From: Chelonoidis abingdonii
Taxonomy: Eukaryota; Chordata; Testudines; Testudinidae
Reading direction: 5' to 3'
Length of the DNA stretch: 64,000 bases
NCBI RefSeq assembly: GCF_003597395.2
Contig: NC_133770.1
Span: 6,320,038-6,384,037 of the forward strand
Each line of letters starts with the position of its first letter. The first letter of the stretch is position 1. The translations under genes were made by a program, and so were the position numbers. A model generated the notes under the pieces. It did not search any database. It was given only the letters and a program-made list of their open reading frames with translations, and was not told where the DNA came from. This document shows, piece after piece, positions 58,136 to 64,000 of the stretch.

Positions 58136-58527
58136 AGGAAGAGAAGGATGTAAGATCCCCTCCCACGCAGCACAGCGCAGATAGAGCTTTACGGTCTCAC
58201 TGACACAATGAACCTGGTGTGAGCTCAGATCAGACCTCGGGAACTGGGCAGGCTTCCTTGTGAATAGGTTTCTTATAGCTGTTGACCTACATTGATTCAA
58301 GCAAAATACAGCAGCTATTTGGAAGCCCCCTATGGCATAGGCAAGTGTGCGGCATGTGCAACAGACACTGATCCTCTCCCCTGCCATGGCCAGATCTGCA
58401 CCTGTCAGGTCCAGAAGGGGCTGAGAGCTGCAGATAGCTTTCCACTTCAGACAGTCAGCAGCTACCCACACCTGGTCCCTTCTCAACTATAAAAATATAT
58501 ATATAGAGAGAGAAAGTGATATACCTA

Positions 58528-58700
58528 ACTCATAGAACTGGAAGGGACCCCAAAAGGTCATTGAGTCCAGCCCCTTGCTTTCACTAGCAAGATCAAATAC
58601 TGATTTTCCCCCAGATCCCTAGGTGGCCCCCTCAAAGACTGAACTCACAACCCTGGGTTTAGCAGGCCAATGCTCAAGCCACTGAGCTATCCCTCCCTCC
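58528..58700 (-). mobile_element. tRNA-derived SINE with CR1-like tail (tortoise Pol III/SINE type)
   Basis: On the minus strand the head reads GGGATAGCTCAGTGGCTTGA (A box) and CCCAGGGTTGTGAGTTCAGT (B box). The tail is GGACCCCAAAAGG-type CR1 sequence read in reverse (CATAGAACTGGAAGGGACCC on the plus strand). Turtle SINEs that share a tail with CR1-like LINEs are established in the literature. AT and GA simple repeats follow on the left. Confidence 0.75.
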
Positions 58701-60342
58701 CCTTCTGTGAAGAAAACCTCCAGGGAAAAGGCACCAGGGGAGTCGGGGTATTGAATTCAATAGTAGGAGCAGGATTCATTTTTTGAAAGCTTGGAACTTG
58801 CCAACAGTTGGGCGATTGCAGCAAAAATTGCAGAAAGCTCCTTAAGAGATCCGGGGAAGTAGCACGTGAAGACTGCTGAGCCAGCACCCTGCACCGCCTC
58901 ATTACCTTGGTATCTGCAGGGTGCTGGCTGCAGTCTTCAGCCACCCCTCTCTGAAACTAGGGCAGTTTCTCAAGGAGAATTGTGCCAAGCCTCAGACCTT
59001 TTACAGCTTTCCACCCACAGCTTTTATTCCTGCTAGGGCACCTGGGCCTACCAAGCAAGGCTGATGTGCAGTTCTAGCAGCTTCCCCGGGATGTCATGGG
59101 GTTCAAAACATCACACGGATGGAGCGAGTGACCCATGGGAGCAATAGCTAAAAATCCAGGTCTTCCCTTCAGCAGGGCTGGGACGGGGCATCAAAGTAAA
59201 TCCCTTTGAAACTTGCTTCCCTCACCCTCGATCCATGGAAGCCCAGATTCATTAGCCCAACGGCTGTGCTGCCAAGCCTTTCTTTACACCAGGCATTAGG
59301 GGAGCAGGTGGAGGGGTACCGCAAGGTCGGGGACTTTGGATTCTTGGTGGGGGAGGTTCACTGGTGGGATGCTGGCCATGCTACGTGCTGATCTCCACCT
59401 CAGAAGTCGGAGGAGGGCTCATTAGACACCCACCAGCACATAAAGCCTGACTTCACTTCCAGGTGTAAGGTGGCAGTGAACGGTTTACTGGTGGGTTAGG
59501 GGCTCCCAGCCCAGGGGAGGTCTCCCCACCACGTCTCTGGAAGTCAGCTGTTCCCATCTTTGGGCTGGGTCACGTTGCAAGCTCCATGTTGTCCTTTCAG
59601 CGACTAGACAGGGATTGCCTCCTTCACTGCCTCACCTGGGTCAGACTACAGCAGTAGCCGAGAAAGCAGGGGGCAGCCAGTGGCATTAATCCCCCAGGCC
59701 AGGAGAGTGCTCTGCCCCACACAACTCACTCATCTGTGCAGCTCAGCTTCGGGGACCGTTGCCAGAAGGTTCCCCAGCTGAAAGGCGAGCGTCACACCCA
59801 TCCCGGCCCTGGGAATGGAATGCCAACCACCTCCCTCGGGCTAGGGCACCATTTCACGGGCACTGGGGCTGCTGGCTCTCCTCCTGAAATGAGGGGGACG
59901 GCTCAGAGGGCGCAGCACAGCTGTTGCTTTGCAACGCATGGGGGCTCCACTCTGGATACACTGAAGCCCCCCTCAGCCCCCCTAGAAGAGCACACCCAGC
60001 CTGGGAGACAGATAGCAACTCTTATGACCCCAGGCCGAGCCTTGAGCAGACAGCAGCTATGGGGCCATGCCAGCTAACACCTGATCTCAGCAAACACAGG
60101 CTGCGCTGCTGTGGCCAGATGGGCTCCAGTAGCCAGCCCAAATGACATGTGCTCAAAGACAGTGGAGTTCCCAGGAACCGCTGGCTTCGAATCCAGCCAT
60201 GTCGAAAGGAACCCAGGGCAGTTGCTCTTCCTAAGAGACAGATACGACGGTGCCACCCCATCGGGATTGTACAGCTCCTGACACGGGGGGGAGGAGGAAG
60301 AGTCAAACACATGAAAAGAGTCTCTGTCCCGAAGAACCTACA
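58701..60342. other. Single-copy sequence
   Basis: No exon or repeat family was recognised. Confidence 0.5.
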
Positions 60343-60421
60343 GTGTAATTCAAGGGTTCTCAAACTGAGAGTCGGGACCCCTCGGGGGTCACGAGGTTAT
60401 TATATGGGGGGTCATGAGCAG

Positions 60422-61219
60422 NNNNNNNNNNNNNNNNNNNNNNNNNNNNNNNNNNNNNNNNNNNNNNNNNNNNNNNNNNNNNNNNNNNNNNNNNNNNNNN
60501 NNNNNNNNNNNNNNNNNNNNNNNNNNNNNNNNNNNNNNNNNNNNNNNNNNNNNNNNNNNNNNNNNNNNNNNNNNNNNNNNNNNNNNNNNNNNNNNNNNNN
60601 NNNNNNNNNNNNNNNNNNNNNNNNNNNNNNNNNNNNNNNNNNNNNNNNNNNNNNNNNNNNNNNNNNNNNNNNNNNNNNNNNNNNNNNNNNNNNNNNNNNN
60701 NNNNNNNNNNNNNNNNNNNNNNNNNNNNNNNNNNNNNNNNNNNNNNNNNNNNNNNNNNNNNNNNNNNNNNNNNNNNNNNNNNNNNNNNNNNNNNNNNNNN
60801 NNNNNNNNNNNNNNNNNNNNNNNNNNNNNNNNNNNNNNNNNNNNNNNNNNNNNNNNNNNNNNNNNNNNNNNNNNNNNNNNNNNNNNNNNNNNNNNNNNNN
60901 NNNNNNNNNNNNNNNNNNNNNNNNNNNNNNNNNNNNNNNNNNNNNNNNNNNNNNNNNNNNNNNNNNNNNNNNNNNNNNNNNNNNNNNNNNNNNNNNNNNN
61001 NNNNNNNNNNNNNNNNNNNNNNNNNNNNNNNNNNNNNNNNNNNNNNNNNNNNNNNNNNNNNNNNNNNNNNNNNNNNNNNNNNNNNNNNNNNNNNNNNNNN
61101 NNNNNNNNNNNNNNNNNNNNNNNNNNNNNNNNNNNNNNNNNNNNNNNNNNNNNNNNNNNNNNNNNNNNNNNNNNNNNNNNNNNNNNNNNNNNNNNNNNNN
61201 NNNNNNNNNNNNNNNNNNN
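60422..61219. other. Assembly gap (798 N)
   Basis: A run of Ns. Open frames that cross it are meaningless. Confidence 1.
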
Positions 61220-61610
61220 TTTATGAATAAACCTTTAGATTTTAGATTCTAAAGGATTGGCAACAGCGTGATTTGTGGGTAAGATCTGATTTGTATATTG
61301 ACCTGGGTCTGGGGCTTGATTCTCTGGGATCGAGAGAACCGTTTTCTTTTATTGGGGTGTTGGTTTTCATAACCATTCATTCCCAGGATGAGTGGCACTG
61401 GAGGTGATACTGGGAAACTGGAGTGTCTAAGGGAATTGCATGTGACTTGTGGTTAGCCAGAGGGGTGAGACCAAAGTCCTCTGTGTCTGGCTGGTTTGGT
61501 TTGCCTTAGAGGTGGAAAAACTCCAGCCTTGGGCTGTAATTGCCCTGTTTGAAGCGATTTGTCCTGAATTGGCACTCTCAGTTGGGTCCTGCCAGAACCG
61601 CATCTTCACA
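61220..61610 (+). repeat. LTR fragment (3' part) inside the hAT element
   Basis: It contains AATAAA just after the gap (61226), GACCTGGGTCTGGGGCTTGA, GGTGATACTGGGAAACTGG and the LTR end CGCATCTTCACA. The 5' part is hidden in the gap. It resembles a turtle ERV LTR family different from that at 1-767, though both share a GGGAT...GAGAACCGTTT-like block. Confidence 0.75.
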
Positions 61611-61682
61611 GGGGGTCACACTCAGAGGCTTGCTATGTGAAAGGAGTCACCAGGACAAAGGTTGAGAACCTCTGGTCTAATT

Positions 61683-62977
61683 TAAGGCAAGACCAACAGG
61701 GGGTGAGAGTGGGAGAAGGAGACAGCTCGGGGAACACAGTGATGTAGACTAGCTATGAGAGAGACAGAGACAGAGAATTCATGATCTCGATGCCTTTAGC
61801 ATGAGGGATATCGGTGGGAAGGGGAGATGGGCTGCTGAGCTAGCAGTGATACCCCATGCATGGCACTCCCGTGACCGTCGGCTATCAGCACCCACAGCAG
61901 GCCCTGTGAATACCCAGGATGCCCCAGCTACACTGACAAGCAGGTCCATGGTCACAGCAGGGCACCAGGATCCAGGAAATTCCATGTTGAAATCCCAGCC
62001 CACAATTCTGATCTTGGCCAAGACTTGCAGGTTGCGTGGCAGGCCCCTGCCTGTAAAGCAGAAGGACACATTTGATATTGCAGTAGCCCCAGGAAGCTTC
62101 AGCCAGGCTGGAACCCAGTGCGCTAGGCGCTGCACAAACACACAGTAAGTGCCAATCTCTGCCCAAAGAGTTTCTAATCCAAGACAAGACATAACCAGTG
62201 GAGGAGACATGCAGGGGAGGGGAAAGGGATGAGAGAGGGTAACTGTAGGATGTTTTAACATAGACTGTGTGGGCAGTTCTTAGCCACCCAGCCAGGTAGC
62301 AGCAGAGAACACCCCTACACATCCACTAACAATCTGCCCCCAGTGGGCACCATTTATGCTAGACTTTCACACCTGTCTGCTGCGTTCAATTTTCCTCTGC
62401 AATTATAAATTTGCCAGCCAGCAGAGATCAGAGAGACTATTGGTGTGAACGCAAGCACCGAGTGAGCCTTCTGGAGTTACACCGACAGACCCAGAGAATG
62501 GGAAAGACACAGACGAGATACCTTGGAACATCATTAACTGCTGTATCAGAAAAACCCCACAACCTCACGCACAAACACGACTTGCAACCAGCGTGCCCTC
62601 TTCTACTTCTGCATGTGCTATTCCAGTGCACTGAGCAAATATTCACTACTGTATTGTGATCGCACCCAGCAGCTCCAGGTGTGGCCTGCTCATCACATGG
62701 CTAGGTACTTCCTAAAGAGAACAAAAAACCCTAAAGTTATAGGTGTGTATAACTAACTGCATGTGTTCCACTTCTCTCTTTAAAGCACGCAGGCTAGCTG
62801 GCAGAAACTCATAAAAGCAATACACTAGGATAACATACAAGCTGTGGTTCCTTACTATACCACCACCACTGGCTGATCTTTGTAAAGAGCTTTGAGAACA
62901 GCAGGCCGCAGTCCACTGAGGTGAATGTGGAAGCACAGCTGTGGGCAAAGGAGTTTGCAATGCAACGGGAAGGGTGA
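61683..62977. other. Single-copy sequence
   Basis: Nothing could be named here. Confidence 0.5.
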
Positions 62978-63094
62978 CCAGACAGCAAGTGAGAAAAATC
63001 GGGACGGGGGTGGGGGTAATAGGAGCCTATATAAGAAAGAGACCCAAAAATCGGGACTGTCCCTATAAAACCAGGACATCTGGTCACCCTAGCA
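62978..63094. mobile_element. MITE with AGGGTGACCAGA ends (about 115 bp)
   Basis: Termini are AGGGTGACCAGAC and CTGGTCACCCT. The inside contains two copies of ATCGGGAC in the same orientation. The right flank begins with TA-like AG; the target duplication is unclear. Confidence 0.8.
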
Positions 63095-64000
63095 ACAGGG
63101 CTGTGTGAACCCCACTAAAGAAGGGCACCGACGGTGGCACTACAGAGCATGACCCCCGCTGCACTGCAGCTCTATAAGTGAACCAGACTCCCAGCCCAAC
63201 CCCGGGGATTTAAGAGGCCCTGATTTCTCCGACTGAGGTGCAGTGCTCGTTTCTGCAGCTCGGCTCACATGGGAGAGGAGGGGCGCGGCAGCATGCCTCA
63301 CTGCTCTGATTAGCAGAGAATGGGCTGAACAACGGAGCGGAGGTGTAGCCAGGTGGTGTGTACTTTTGCAATAGGCAGATGTCAAATATTTGCTCTGCAT
63401 GTACACACCCATCCTGCCACCTTCCCCCGCCAGCCAGTCAGGTCCACAAACAACTGCGCTCACGGTGCCTCCTCTGCAAGCCGGATCCCTCAAACAGGTC
63501 ACAAACAGGAGTCCTGCAGACAACTCCCTGCAGGCAGGCAGACAGAACTCATTGCAGACCACGGCCGTGGGGAAGTGGGCTATTAACAGCCCCTACCCTA
63601 ACCAGCACTGGATAATCAAGCCATGGAGGCCTTTTCTACACAGGCTTCTTTCTCCCCCCAGAAGTTGCCCCAAGTTCCTTGGCTGGGGGTGACACAGGGA
63701 GCTGCATTTGACCCTTTTGGTTTAGTAAATACTTATATGGGAAGTGCTCTAAACAAGGCCTGAAACACTACGGCTTGTATCATAGCAACCGTCAGGGAGA
63801 TTTCATAATTCTATCCAAATCCACTGATGAACCCTACTCCATATGAGGGGCAACCAGCAGGGCTGGACCTGGGAGCCCGCCACCTCAAAGTTTAAGCTTC
63901 TGCACCTTGAGCTAAGTGGCTAACTCCCCTAACTGGCAGCCTCTCTTTGGGAGGAATACACAGGTCAAGAAACCAATCCTGATAGACCTTTTTCTGGCCC
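63095..64000. other. Single-copy sequence to the window edge
   Basis: No exon was recognised. A tRNA-like SINE fragment may lie at about 63850-63945, on weak evidence. Confidence 0.45.

Larger units (their letters stand above)
60351..61674. mobile_element. hAT-type element carrying an LTR insertion and the assembly gap
   Basis: Termini are CAAGGGTTCTCAAAC and GTTGAGAACCTCTG. The flanking 8-mers are GTGTAATT (60343-60350) and GTCTAATT (61675-61682), 7 of 8 match. Its own sequence is seen at 60351-60421 and 61611-61674. Between lie the gap and an LTR fragment. Confidence 0.88.
31717..64000 (-). other. NBEAL2: NBEAL2 intron 1, partial (over 32 kb)
   Basis: Everything upstream of exon 2 in the window is taken as intron 1, or as intron 1 plus upstream DNA if exon 1 lies in the N gap. 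A scan of the minus strand for a short first exon encoding an ERLYELW-like peptide found no candidate. The content is single-copy DNA with the repeats listed separately. Confidence 0.6.

Noticed and set aside
58610..58700. Possible genuine tRNA gene on the minus strand
   Set aside because: A and B boxes are present, but the fused CR1-like tail and lack of a proper acceptor stem make it a SINE.
60149..61252. Long open frames across the N run
   Set aside because: They consist mostly of unknown bases.

Overview
The window is vertebrate nuclear DNA, most likely from a turtle (a crocodilian is second choice). The evidence is the repeat content: many CR1 LINE copies in both orientations, a tRNA-derived SINE with a CR1-like tail, DIRS-type and Penelope-like retroelements, hAT and other small DNA transposons, long LTRs of chelonian type, and old MIR copies. 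There are no bacterial operons, CRISPR arrays or ribosome binding sites.

Only one host gene can be supported. Two short exons on the minus strand, 31628-31716 and 7162-7326, have consensus splice sites and compatible phases. Together they encode the N-terminal part of a neurobeachin-like protein, best matched to NBEAL2. Everything else is intron: intron 3 (1-7161, continuing left), a 24.3 kb intron 2 (7327-31627) and intron 1 (31717-64000, continuing right). The first coding exon was not found and should lie beyond position 64000 or in the 798-base assembly gap at 60422-61219.

Region by region: 1-6430 is a decayed endogenous retrovirus or LTR element with a 5' LTR, one surviving gag-like open frame (924-1517), nested DNA transposons and a collapsed 3' LTR. 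7162-7326 is exon 3. About 8.0-17.5 kb is an A-B-A(reversed)-B arrangement: inverted arms of about 2.1 kb and a 2.6 kb direct repeat that holds a CR1 LINE with a Penelope-like element inside it. The copies differ mainly by single-base indels, so this block may be an assembly artefact. 20.1-27.0 kb is a nested stack: a DIRS retrotransposon cut by two CR1 insertions, one of which carries a hAT element and the other a solo LTR. 31628-31716 is exon 2. 33.2-33.9 kb is a second solo LTR. From 34 kb to the end there is single-copy intron with scattered MIR, CR1, hAT and MITE copies, a very long G-tract cluster at 38.1 kb, and a hAT element at 60.35-61.67 kb with an LTR inside it.

The genes do not form a pathway. 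The value of the window is the N-terminal NBEAL2 gene model, the unusually large introns, and a well-resolved relative order of transposon insertions, several with matching target-site duplications.
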